The notes under the pieces were generated by a model. It made no database searches. It was not told the origin of the DNA and saw only the letters and a list, made by a program, of their open reading frames with translations. Made by a program: the position numbers and the translations under genes. Positions 38,259 through 49,087 of a stretch of DNA of 64,000 nt are shown in pieces (positions within the stretch are counted from its first letter, which is position 1; each line of letters starts with the position of its first letter). This stretch comes from Eopsaltria australis (Eukaryota; Chordata; Aves; Passeriformes; Petroicidae): the NCBI GenBank assembly GCA_034509425.1, contig JAVTVJ010000838.1, positions 744,001 to 808,000 on the forward strand, in the 5' to 3' direction.

Positions 38259-38689
38259 ATCAATAATGAGAGGCAGAAGGTTTCAGCCTTCTTAGGTAGG
38301 AGAAAGGCATGAACCATAGACTTAAGAGTCCAAATATTCTCTTTGCTGAAGAGCAAAGTATATTTCTGGTACAGTAACTTCCTGATGAACCTTCTGCCAG
38401 CTTGCTCATAAGAACCACCTGGATCTTTTGAATGCTGATGGTACCCTTCAGCTGTTTCATGTTTAGGACTCAGGTGCCCAAATTTTGCCTCAGGCTGTTG
38501 TTATTATATCTGAAAGCTGCACCTTGTCTTCTCTTTTGGATAGTACTCAAATTAAAAAAAATAAAGAACTTTGTAATTTTTCCAAGAAGCACCTACTCCA
38601 CAAATATCAATTGGGGCCCAGAGGAATTTTGTACCAAGCAGGGTAAGGTGCTCTTAAACTGCCCTGGTCCAGAGTGAACCAAAATGTTT

Positions 38690-39200
38690 TACTGTGCCAG
38701 AAAAGTGCTGTCCCTCAGGGCCACGTGGGAGCCAAGGGGATAACGGGCTCTGCAGCAGAATCACAAAGGCTGCCTTAATCTCACATTTCATGGGGCTGTC
38801 AATAAAGGTTAGTGACACCTTTCTGCTTTATTTGGAGGCATGACCACTGATACCATTATATCCCACAGTAACACTTTAAATTAGGATCCTCAAATAAAGC
38901 TTTAATCCTTTGAGGTTGGCATTTTCCAGCCTGCCAGCCAAGTGGATACTTAGGAGGATGTGGATGTAGCTCCTGGGCCGCTATTTTTCCCTTTGAAGTA
39001 TGTTTTTAAGGCCACTGTTGATTTCTGTGAAAGTTCAATAAATTAAATGCCCGTGTTATTGAAAGGTTAATTAAAATGTAGCAGGCTGCTCTTCATAGCA
39101 TGGCTGTTGCTCAGTCTGTTCTGTTTACTTCTCAAGTAATAGAAATGATGCATCTGCACTACCTGATTGATTTTGCTAATACATATTAAAGTTTTCTCTT
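38690..39200. promoter_or_regulatory. Candidate conserved-type noncoding element (speculative)
   Basis: About 500 bp of balanced, non-repetitive sequence without long frames. It contains several homeodomain-type cores (CAATAAATTAAATG, GGTTAATTAAAATG), an E-box-like CCACGTGG at about 38722 and CAATAAAGG. I judge the texture similar to developmental enhancers found in vertebrate gene deserts, but only alignment to other birds could show this. Confidence 0.15.
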
Positions 39201-40714
39201 TTTTTGTGGTAACTTCCAATATGTACTTTTTGAAGAAGCTTATTGAGTTTTGTACTCTTTGGAGTTGGGTTACTCTTCAAACTAAGTGAAATATTTCTGT
39301 TGCTACAGCATACCTTCTGGAAACAAAATTAAAATATTCTAATTTTTCAGTTTAATAAAATCCATGCTTCTCATTTTAATTCTGTTTTGGTTTGTGGTTT
39401 CAGACTTTAAAACTTTGGGGTTCTATTAATATATTGTTATAGTTCTCATTTGTTTTTATGCCATGTAATTAGAGATGAGGCATAGTCAGTATTCTTTTTC
39501 TTACATGACATTACTCACTTTAACAAAGCATTATCAAAAAGCATAATTATTCATAGATGACTATTGTTTGAAATACATCTTATGGTTAAAGGAAGAGAAT
39601 GAAATATTTTTTGTAAAGGTAAATACTGAATTTATTGCACAAATGAGAGCCAGTTAAACAAAATGGATGGCTGCAATGAAAACAGGACACAGTGAAGAAC
39701 AATACAAAGATAATGGAATTGTCAAAATACTGTTTGGAAGAGAACTCTGGAGGTCTGAGTTCAAGGTAAATACACCACTTCACTTGTTGGAATTGCGATC
39801 CAAAGTGACACAAATCCATGCCACAAGTGACATCCCTACTCCTGCAATTAAACTTGCACTAATGATTTTGCAGAATTCAGATAATTAATATCATTAGATT
39901 CCTTTTTTTTTTTTTTTTTTTGTCTCATCAGAAGATAACCAATAGGTAAAAGATGCTGGTAAGAAAAGCAGTAGTAACTCTGGGATTGCTGTTTTCTCTA
40001 CTAACTCTTTTCTTTAGATAGCTCTAAGATCATCCTGACAAGACATAGTTTACACTGCCCAGGTAGTCAGTTTTTTTTCTTAATTTGATCTTGATATTAT
40101 AACCAGAAGCTAAGTGTATGAAGAGAAAATTTGTTTTTATTGAGGGATTAAAAGATCAAATTTCAGAAGAATCAGGACTCCTCTGTCACAGCGAATCCAC
40201 AAGAAAATGCAGAAATCACAGGAAATGTGAAAAACAAACACTGTTATATCATTTCATCTGGAAATTTGTGTTCTGTAGGTATTAGTTTCCGACCTGCAGG
40301 GCTTTAGACTCCTGTGCAGATGGAAACAAGCCAAAACATCACCCACAGACATCCTGGCATGAAGACACCACCACCCAAAGGGAAGCTCTGTTTCAACAAG
40401 GCATTGCTGAAAACGTTCTTTCTTTGAAATTAAAGTGCTTGCTTTTAGCCTGAAAATGGCACTAACTTTTCTTCAGACTCAGTTTTTCTGTTACCTGATA
40501 GGAAGCAGTCACTTCTTAATTTGGAAAGATGTTTTTACAAGCCACCTCTGAGGCTGGGTAACTCGGGTTCCTGTTAATTCACCCCTTGGGGTAATTTGAG
40601 TGAAATGGCCACTGTCTATACAAGGTAGATTTATTTTAAACCACTGTAATAGCAGCAGAAAAGGGGAAAAGGCCATTTTGGTTCTTTTTTATACCAGAAT
40701 AAATGTATCACACA
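39201..40714. other. AT-rich unique sequence with T19 run
   Basis: Nineteen T residues occupy 39903-39921. No gene or mobile element is recognised. Confidence 0.55.
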
Positions 40715-40768
40715 GAAAATGAAAATGAAAAAGAGAAAAGGAAAAGTGGAAGAGGGAGAGGAGGAAGT

Positions 40769-41055
40769 AGAGAGGAGAGGGAGAGGGAGGAGGAGAGGAG
40801 AGGAGAGGAGAGGAGAGGAGAGGAGAGGAGAGGAGAGGAGAGGAGAGGAGAGGAGAGGAGAGGAGAGAGAGGAGAGGAGAGGAGAGGAGAGAGAGAGAGA
40901 GGAGAGGAGAGGAGAGGAGAGGAGAGAGAGAGAGAGGAGAGAGAGAGAGGAGAGGAGAGGAGAAAGGAGAGGAGGAGAGGAGAGGAGAGGAGAGGAGAGG
41001 AGAGGAGAGGAGAGGAGAGGAGAGGAGAGGAGAGGAGAGGGGAGGGAAAAAAGAA
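40769..41055 (+). repeat. Polypurine tract, 287 bp, (GGAGA)n
   Basis: Every base in this interval is A or G. The dominant unit is AGGAG/GGAGA, with GA-dinucleotide interruptions at about 40865-40870, 40890-40900, 40925-40935 and 40940-40950. The spurious frames across it encode only Arg, Glu and Gly runs. Long mirror-symmetric purine strands can adopt triplex (H-DNA) structure. Confidence 0.97.
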
Positions 41056-42521
41056 CAGGAATAGGAAATATTTAAACTAATAATGGTTTTCAGTATTTAA
41101 AATAGAAAGTAGAACATGTCAGGAAAATGACACTGTGCAAAAATCTTTTCATGTGAATAGCTTTACACATTAGACAAAGTAATTGCTGGAAAATATCAAC
41201 TGCTTCTCCTTGAGTCCTTATGTTTCTGCTGTAGTAAAAAATCTAGACCTGACCTATACACATACCAGTGTAAAACTAAAAATATCCCCTTTGAGATGTT
41301 ATGATTATTTTAATGAAAATGAAAGAATAACCTCTAACACATTCTTTCTTCAAATAACAACCAGCCAAGCTAGTTCGCTTCTGCAGGCAAGTTGATAAAA
41401 TCACCGAAACCCTTATTAAAAGCATGCAAAATAAAAACATGACCCTGATTCCTATGCAGGTTAATGTTACAGAGTTGAGGTATCCTTTTTCTTGTGATAG
41501 CTATGTATCAGAGAGACATTTTATGAAAAAAATTGTTAAAAATGTAAGAAATAAGTAAAAAAAAATCTTGAAATAATAATCTCTCAGTAATGCTAGCTTA
41601 GTCTAGTGATATATAACCCATAAAAAAGGATAACATTGAAGTAAATATTAAAACCACTGTGGTAAATTTCACAACTTTACAAAGCAAGGAAGAAATCCTT
41701 AATTTTAATTCTGTCTAATGTTTGTATCAACCCTTTCAGTGATTTTTGTGGGATTCTTTTCTTCATGATGTGCATTTTATGAACATATATGTCTTGGGGG
41801 TACAGGTCTAATGGTGGATTGAGATAGAACTAAATTTCCATAATCTATCTTGCCGAAGAGGTTGCTATTTGGATACTTCTGTTTGCTTTCAGTTGTATTT
41901 TAGGGACCCCTTAAGGCTTACAAATACTTAACAATTGAAGAATAGCTTTTCTGTTGTTTCTCAACAAGTTTCACAGATGAGAAAACCTTACCAGTCCAGT
42001 GTTGAAGATGTGTGTTGGTGTCACGCAAGAGGGCATTTATGTGGAGAGAGGGCTCAGGGTTGAATTTAGGGGCTGAGAGGGCAGAATGTGATCCCATAAA
42101 ATGAAATTGGATCAAGACTCATGGAAAAATGGCAATAGAAAATTCTTTCTTGTCTTCCATATGAAATGGTTACTCATCATTTCTGTGCAGGAACTGTTAC
42201 ATTTGTTGAAGCAGAGGACAGGAAGAAGAGATTACACGGTTTTGTCTCTGGATTGCCTGGATGTGTCTGAGGGACAAGTCCATTTGATGAACTGCCAGGT
42301 GTCACTCATAGGAAAACTTCCATTCTTCTGGTTTGGCAATCAGGGGAGGCAATGAATGAGATAGAAGGTGATATCTGGTGTCCCCATATCCAATCCCCCG
42401 TCAGAAGAAAAGTGGCAGAACATGCTAGGAAAATAAGGGGAAATTATCCACCCAGAGGGTGGATGTGAACTGCTTTTTAAAATAAAGGGAAACAAAGGGA
42501 AAATTTAAAAGGAAAAGTGAG
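41056..42521. other. AT-rich unique sequence
   Basis: No gene or mobile element recognised. Confidence 0.55.
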
Positions 42522-42581
42522 AGTTCTATCACTGATTTCATTTAGAGTTGTGTCACAGGTTTCACTTACAGTTCTGTCACA
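42522..42581. repeat. 24-bp period tandem repeat, about 2.5 copies
   Basis: Units start with AGTTCTATCAC, AGTTGTGTCAC and AGTTCTGTCAC at 42522, 42546 and 42570, exactly 24 bases apart, with moderate divergence. Confidence 0.85.
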
Positions 42582-42846
42582 CAGCAGGACTGGGAGAAAA
42601 ATCTAGGAGCAATTAAACAGTGTGAAATGAACAAAAATACATGGATTAGTGATTTAGGGGGCTGCCCAGACTGCAGAGTGCTGGTGGCTCTCTGGGGGCA
42701 CCGAGGGTTGCAGCACATCTGCAGGTAACGTCTGCAGGAGGGTAGCCAAACGCAAGATGTGTCATTGCTCATGGAACTGCTCCATGTACCTCATCCTCAG
42801 CCTCACACATTATTTGGTCTGGCTTCACGATACCTGGAGGTACTTT

Positions 42847-43895
42847 TGATGCCAAGATGATTTTTGCTTTTTCTTTCATATACCTTTTACACAGTTCTAT
42901 GTATCCACAAGTATTAGCATGCATACTTGTAATTCTTTAAGTCTGATAACTTAGCCTGGTTTCCTGTAGACCAGGAGACAAAACAACCCAGAACTCCATA
43001 GCCAGGAAGACCAAACATTCTACTGTCTTGAGGAGCCAAGGTCCTCTAGTAGGACAACCTGTGTAAACAAGAGGTTAACCCGCCCCAGCCCCCTTATTGG
43101 GCCCCCTTGTTATAGATGCAGAAAGTTAATAAAATGAAGTTGCATTGTTGGTTGATGTTGTAGATAGTTAATAAAGTAAAGTTACATTGTTAATTGGTAG
43201 GTTGGTTTTTGTACAGACAGCTGATAAAGTTGATTTCAATGTGCATGGGTGCTCCTGTGTAATAACAAAATGGTGTCAGCTATGTACTACTAAGATGGTG
43301 ACCGCCACATTATGGGGAGGGGGCTCATAACCAGGAAGTTTCAGAACATTCAACAAGCAAGATGACATCATAAGAAGGATGGTGATTGGTAAAACACACA
43401 GAGTGGAAGAAATGCAGAAATTATTGGCCAGGATCACTCCATCTAAATGGACCAGTCAAAAGCCCCCTAGAAGAGCCAATAGGAGAATGGATCCAAAATG
43501 GCCTTCAAGAGCTTACAAGAACTCTTTGAGTGTTTCACACTCAGTCTTCCTGCAGTGATCTGCATCCGGGGAACACCCAGCGTCTTGCGAGTGCTGTTCT
43601 ACTCTCTGGTTTGCTGTTGGGAGCTTGGGCTTATCTCAGGCTCCCACCATCAGTTGTTTGTTTTGTTAATAAATCAGTTAACCTCTTTAGGTGACTGGAC
43701 GTGTTTATTTCACCTTTGTTAGATGTGCTAATATGTAAGGTCTATAACTGTATATGTGATTTATGGTGGGGGGTGCATTGCGACACATTCCACCTGGGCA
43801 AAGCGATGCATCGAATGGGATCCTATGAAAATACCAGGGTAAACAACCCCCAATTGTGTCTGGCTTTCATTTCCTAAGGCCAGGAAAAGGCGTCA
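42847..43895 (+). mobile_element. Solo LTR of the 457-bp family, older, with nested insertion (copy B)
   Basis: It begins TGATGCC and ends GGCGTCA, and is flanked exactly by the 4-bp repeat CTTT (42843-42846 and 43896-43899). It aligns along its length with copies A and C: the ACAAGTATTAGCATGCATAC block, CCTCTAGTAGGACA, CTTATTGGGCCC, GGGATCCTAT and AGGGTAAACAACCCCC. It is visibly more diverged than A and C are from each other. It is interrupted after CTTATTGGGCCCCC by about 0.6 kb. Without that insert it is about 440 bp, close to the 457 bp of the intact copies. Plus orientation. Confidence 0.92.
43113..43715 (+). mobile_element. Nested insertion, probably another LTR, inside copy B
   Basis: Both intact family members lack this segment. 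The 6-bp repeat TTGTTA lies on each side (43107-43112 and 43716-43721), which would fit an ERVK-type 6-bp duplication, but the resulting ends (TAGATG...CACCT) are not canonical TG...CA. An alternative boundary with TG...CA is 43108-43712, without a perfect duplication. It contains a 42-bp period repeat near the left end (AGTTAATAAA at 43124 and 43166) and a right part resembling R-U5, with TGTTAATAAATCAG supplying AATAAA. Orientation is inferred from that signal. The 74-codon frame inside is not a known protein. Confidence 0.7.
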
Positions 43896-43904
43896 CTTTC
43901 TGTC

Positions 43905-44330
43905 ACAAAATGAGATGGACCAGCTCTACTGTGAAGAAAGACTGAGAGAATTGGGATTGTTGAGCCTGGAGAGGAGAAGCTCTGGGGTGACCTCACTGTG
44001 GCCTTGCAGGACCTGAAGGAGCTGCAGGAGAGACAGAGGGAGACAATTGACAAGGGCCTGGACAAGGGGGAATGACTTCACACTGGCAGAGGACAGGTTT
44101 ATATTAGGCATTAAGGAGAAATTGTTCTCAGTGAGGGTGGGGAGGCCCTGGCACAGGGTGCCCAGTGAAGCTGTGGCTGCCCCTGGATCCTTGGCAGTGT
44201 GCAAGGCCAGGCTGGACACTGGGGCTTGGAGAAGCCTGGGACAGTGGAAAATGTCCCTACCTGTGGAAGAGGGTGGCTGGAGGGTTTTAGGGTCCCTTCC
44301 AACCCAGAGACATTCTCTGAAAATATTTTG
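43905..44330 (+). mobile_element. CR1 LINE 3' portion
   Basis: It begins with the CR1 segment encoding an ERLRELGLLSLE-like peptide (GAAAGACTGAGAGAATTGGG), continues through the CTGGGGTGACCTCA and GGAGGCCCTGGCACAGGGTG blocks, and ends with TTTAGGGTCCCTTCCAACCC. The 3' tail is decayed. The start abuts the right edge of LTR copy B, only about 10 bp past its target duplication. The frame is broken and it is not coding. Confidence 0.9.
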
Positions 44331-46193
44331 CTCTGTTAGGCTTTGTGAGCTACCTGAGCACAGTTCTGGTTCCCAGTGTTACAGATGACTCCAGACAGTT
44401 TCCAACAGCAGTGTTTCAAATGTTAGATGTCTTAGGATTGTTCTGGTGGCCTTGTCAAAGTTTTGTAATATGGATTTAATTAGATCCTGAAGTTTAAAAA
44501 TGCCTCAGTCCCTTTTGCAAGAATGAAATTGTAAAGTTTTGTGGCCCTTCTAAAGTTGAAAAGAAGCTCCAAAACAAATGCAGCTCTTGAGAAGGAAACC
44601 TTTGTACAAGTAGAGTTGTCAATTGTATAATGTACTACTCAGTTCATACCATTACAATACATCATAAGTCACCTTTTTCATTCTTAGTTCATCTATGTTA
44701 TATTTTATGTAGCCCCAAAGCATTTTTAACCCTATTGATCTTTAACTAGCCCTAATTTTCTGTAATTAGTAAGATTTAATGTAACAGATAAGCAACTTAT
44801 GATTCATCCGAACTGTTTCATGATAAAAATTCAGAGCCTGGTCATTCAGCTCATTAATAAAGATGCAAATCAAGGCAAGATCTCTGTCAAGTCCCAGAAA
44901 ATGGTGATCTGAGAACAACAAAGGCTTTTAAAAGAGTATACAAGATTTAAAAAAAATTTTTACAAGACACATGAAGAAACACAAAATAGTCACCTCTTCC
45001 TTTGTGCTGATAAAATGTGAGGTGAAAATAAAATGCAAACCCATGACATTTGTATGTACTTGAGAATTTGTACACTCATCATACAGTGAAAAATATATTA
45101 TGCAGAAAAAATTGCAGGAAATTAGGAGAACTTTTGCTTTTGTGGATGCATGGTAGCTTCTTGTTAGAATCATGTTTAAAGGCTTTTCCAGATACCCAAA
45201 GGCAACTGTAGATAAATTATGGCCTTTTTTTATGCAAGCTAAGGGGCCTTTAATATAGGGAGCACATTGTATGGATACATTAAAGACCAAGGTTTTTGTG
45301 AACAGGTAATTTGTATGGGAAAACTGTCTGAAAACAAAAGTGTGTAAGGAAAAATAAACTCTACATATATGAAATATGAAGCTAATTGTTAAAATTGAAG
45401 TGAAATTTTACAAAACTGCTATGATGGAGTTATTTGTAAAAATTATCATTGAAATGCCAATTTAAACTTATTTATGTGGCAAAATGAAGAATTAAATTAA
45501 AAATATTTTTATGAAACTTCTAAAAAGGCAGAGAAGCTGTGGCAAAGACATTATTTGATGAACAGTGTCTGTGAAATTTGATTAATTTGATCAAACCATG
45601 TATACGGTTTCTTGAACTCTGAGTGTGTTGTATGATAACATGGAGGTATTACATTTTGTTTCATTAATCTTTTTGATTATTGCTTTCTGTCTTAAACAAA
45701 TTTGTAAATTTATCAAAGAAAAGACTGTGTATTTACCCCACCAGGATGTGAAATATTAGTTTGGATGGTCAGCTTCTGTTTTAGAAATAATTCTTCTTTT
45801 CTGTAATATGCTTATATAAAAATTCACTGATTAAAGAGCCCAATTCATCATTGACAGAGATCGATTGATGCATCACTGTGTGATGCCAAGATAATATATC
45901 ATTTATAAATCTTCATAAACCATAGACTTTTCCTATTCCTTGTGTCTTTAATATGTCAATGGCTTTGCAGCTTCTGCTATTGGAAGGTAATATTTTCAGG
46001 AAGTATGCTTAAAGTGAGTTCATTTTACTGGAACTAAACCATCAAGAAATCATATTGGCTTTCTCATGTACTTTGCTAGATGGTGATAAATTTTCATATC
46101 TTTAAGGGTTTTTCAGTTGCTTGGTTTTCCATCATACATGATGACTAACTTTATATTAAAATTTAAATTGGTTTCCATTTGTTTTCTTCTTTG
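44331..46193. other. AT-rich unique sequence; 120-codon minus-strand frame
   Basis: The open frame at 44928-45290 (minus, 120 codons) encodes a Phe-, Ile- and Cys-rich peptide without a recognisable family. It is probably a chance frame. No repeat is recognised. Confidence 0.5.
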
Positions 46194-46198
46194 CATGG

Positions 46199-47028
46199 TG
46201 TTATGATCCAATTATTAGGGTTCTTTGGAAATACCTCTGCCCAGATTAAGGTACAAACGAGACCATATGGGGTTTATTTGACAGTAAATATGAGAGAAAG
46301 AGAGAGAAGAAAAGAGAGAAAAGGGGGAGTAGGGAGAAAGATGGGGGGACAGAGAGGGACAGGGACAAAGAAGTATCACCACTCTGTGGGTCCCATTGGT
46401 GTCCTGATGTCCTCTTCAGCTGGTCTCAGTGGTAGAAGTCCCCCCAAAGCACAGAATGCCATGGGTTGATATACACTCAGGCCAGGTGGAAATGTCCAGG
46501 CATGTCCCCCCGGGAGAGGGGGCAGCCTCTAGCAGCAGACTCTGCTTGCATCACGTGCAGTCCTGTGGTGCAAGGCATCTGGGGAGCACTTTGGGGGGTC
46601 TGTGATAGATTGTGACTCCCCCTCAGCTGCCTCTCACGTGAGAGTCCCGTGGATGTGGCTTGTGGGGTTGGGGATTCCACAGCTGGGCCAGTTTGTGTAC
46701 TGGAGGATGCGTGTGTATTGCCTCTGACCAGAGGTTACGCCATCCTCCTCCCCCCTTCAGCTGGGGGGTAGGACTGTGCAAACTTGGCTTCTGTGAGCTG
46801 TGCTTTGCCCCCACCCCAGAAATGATTCTCAGTACAGCTGGTGACTTCAGCTTCTGTGGACGCATTCCTTTCCCTCAGACTGAGATGATTGAACAATAGG
46901 CTTTTCCCTTTATCTAATGTCAGCAGTTTGGCTCAGTTCAAGATCCCAGTCAGGTATCTTCACGGAGGCTTCTCTTATCAAAACTTTATATCAATGTTTG
47001 AGGCATGAACTATTTTCAGTCTCTGACA
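46199..47028 (-). mobile_element. Solo LTR, 830 bp, 5-bp target duplication
   Basis: On the window plus strand it begins TGTTATGATCC and ends CTCTGACA, so on its own strand it reads TGTCAGAG...ATAACA, with TGT...ACA termini. The 5-bp repeat CATGG flanks it exactly (46194-46198 and 47029-47033). On the element strand the 3' part holds AAATAAACCCC, supplying AATAAA, which sets the minus orientation. A purine-rich stretch (46290-46370, window plus) and a GC-rich middle contrast with the flanks. The 5-bp duplication suggests ERVL or a similar class. No internal region is present. Confidence 0.87.
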
Positions 47029-47116
47029 CATGGCAGCAACAAACTTGTTTGTCTTGCAGTGTCTAAAAATAGATCAACTATGACTGGATTAGGACAAATA
47101 TTCCTGAATTTGCAAA

Positions 47117-48240
47117 TTCACAGAATCATAGAATCCCAGGTTAGAAGGGACCTCAAGGATCATCTGGGTCAAACTTCCTTGGCAAAATCATAGCCCAGGC
47201 AAGATGGGCCAGAGCCCTGTCCAGCTGAATCTTAAAAATGTCTGATGTTGGGGAATCCATCACTTCCCTGGGGCAGATTATTCCAATGGTTGATTGTTAT
47301 GGTGAATGTTTTTCCTCTTGTGTCCAACCAGAGCCTCCCCAGGAGTGCTTTGGGCCCCTTACCCCTTGTCTTCTCTGTGTGGCTCTGTGGACAAAGGGAG
47401 TCTCCACCTCCACTGTGGTCACCCTTTAAACAGTGGTGAGATGTCCCCTCAGCCTTCTCTCCTCAAGGCTGAAAAAACCCAGGTATCTCAGACTTTCCTC
47501 ACAAGTCAGACTTCCCAGCCTTGGATCCTCTTCCTGGCCCTCCTCTGCACTTTCTCCAGCCTGTCCACCTCTGTTTGGCGTAACAGGGACCAAACCAGGA
47601 CACAGTGCTCCAAGTGTGAGCCAACAAATGCTGAGCAAAGTAGGGCAATGAATTTACCTCCGTTTTACACGCCCTTGTTGATGCCACCCTGCACCTGTTG
47701 GCTTTCCCTGCTGCAGCAGAACCCTGGTCACTCATTCCAGCTGGGTTCTCCCCAGGACTCCCAGGTCCCTTTTCACAGAGCTGGTCCCCAGCCAGGAGGA
47801 TCCCAGCTTGTGCTGCACAAGTTTTCCCAAATGCGGGGCCTTAGACTTGTCCTTATGGAACTTCATAGTGGTTTTTCTCCCCCCTTTCTTCCAGACTGTC
47901 CAGGTCTTCCTGCAGGGTGGGCTCTTCCTTCCACAGTGCCTGCTTCCCCACATAGTTTGGTAGCATTGGCAAAATTCATCAGGGTATGCTTCATCTCATC
48001 ATCCAGATCACTTAAGAAAATAATAAACAATACAGGGCCCAATACTGATCTTGGGGGACCCCATTTTAGACAGTCTGCCAGTTTGGAAAGGATCGATTTA
48101 TCATGAGCCTCCGTATATCACCTGTCAGCCCACCTCACAGACCCCTTGCCTAGTAGATAATGAATATGTTTTTGTTTTTTTTTAGCAGAAGGCTGTAAAA
48201 AACTGTATTGAAAACCTTGGAGGAGTCCAATTAGGTTGTT
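47117..48240 (-). mobile_element. CR1 LINE, decayed ORF2 reverse transcriptase to 3' end (distal part)
   Basis: At the left is the complement of the CR1 3' tail (TTCACAGAATCATAGAATCC). Moving rightwards (5' on the element) the sequence enters ORF2. In the element sense, a GVPQ/SVLGPVLF-type reverse-transcriptase motif is readable across one frameshift at about 48045-48065. The FADD-type catalytic box reads Phe-Ala-Asn-Ala-Thr-Lys near 47960, and the preceding FDTV-type box reads Phe-Asn-Thr-Val near 48200. The catalytic aspartates are therefore lost, and there are several stops. The 266-codon frame on the plus strand (47306-48106) is antisense and not a gene. The CR1 continues beyond an insertion at 48720. 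Confidence 0.9.
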
Positions 48241-48728
48241 GCTTGGAAAATAAAACAGATCTTCCCAAAAAATGTTAGAGTGAATATAAAAGCAAACTTT
48301 TACTTGAAAGCTTTCAGGTACACAATATGGCTAAAATCACATATGGTACAGTAATTCTACAGTTTTTATAAGGTTAGTCAGGTAGTGTATCCATCATCTA
48401 TTGTCCCATTAAAAGGTTAGTGCATTAGGTAATATTTTCTGGGGTCCTGCCCCAGTGGAAGAAGTCCAGAGATTTCTTCTGTCCCACTTTTGTTATGTCT
48501 GCTCCAGATTCTGATTGGAAAAGAGAACATCCTTGTCGTTGGTCCTCTTCTTGGAATAAGGTTAAATAATATTTTAGGAATATTTTTATAAGATCAGTTT
48601 AGTGTTCCTAAAAGTAGGGAAGAAAGATGGGAAAAGTACTAGAAGCTACAATCATGCACTAGCAATTTACAAAACTACAAATATATGAAAAATATAAAAA
48701 ACTAAAAAACTGAGGCATCAAGATGATG
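48241..48728. mobile_element. Insertion of unknown class splitting the CR1
   Basis: The CR1 reading breaks after GGTTGTTG and resumes at CACTGTTCCCATCAAC with no loss of CR1 sequence, so about 490 bp was inserted. The insert is AT-rich and contains AAAATAAAAC near its left end and TTTTATAAGG-like boxes. On the minus strand it would begin near TGATGCCTCAG, reminiscent of the TGATGCC start of the 457-bp LTR family, but the rest does not match that family. I could not find an exact target duplication, so ends and strand are uncertain. It may be an LTR. Confidence 0.5.
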
Positions 48729-49087
48729 GTCACTGTTCCCATCAACCAAGCAGGGGACTTTGTCACAGAGGGTGGTCAGGTTTGTCAAGTACAATTTGTT
48801 CTTGGTGGATCCATGCTGGCTTTTCCCAGTCACGTTCTTCCTCTGACTTGGAAGATAACCCTCAAGGAGGATTCATTCCAGAACTTTCCCAGGGACTGAA
48901 GAAAGACTGATGGGCTTAAAATTGACTGGATCCTTCTTTGAAACTTTGTAGATTTTGGATTATTTAGTCTTCTTCCATTCTCCTGAGAAGTCCCCCAACA
49001 TCCATGGCTCCAGAAGGACATGAAGAGGGAGAATCTTCTCAGTCATGTCAGCCAGCATTCCTAACACCATTGGTGGATGATCATACC
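48729..49087 (-). mobile_element. CR1 LINE ORF2, N-terminal reverse-transcriptase part (proximal part)
   Basis: This is the continuation of the CR1 at 47117-48240. In the element sense it encodes a diverged version of the RT fingers region: a KKDP(V)NFKPISLSSVPGKVLE-like peptide (consensus NYRPVSLTSVPGKVLE), then a QHGSTKNKLYLTNL-like peptide (consensus QHGFTKGKSCLTNL). It contains stops and frameshifts and is not functional. The junction with the distal part shows that they were one element before the insertion. Confidence 0.88.

Noticed and set aside
40703..41080. 125- and 118-codon Arg/Glu-rich frames
   Set aside because: These are artefacts of the (GGAGA)n polypurine array.
43498..43722. 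74-codon frame with a hydrophobic segment
   Set aside because: It falls inside the nested LTR-like insert, over the part that looks like R-U5.
47306..48106. 266-codon plus-strand open frame, the longest in the window
   Set aside because: It lies antisense to a minus-strand CR1 ORF2 whose RT motifs are readable.
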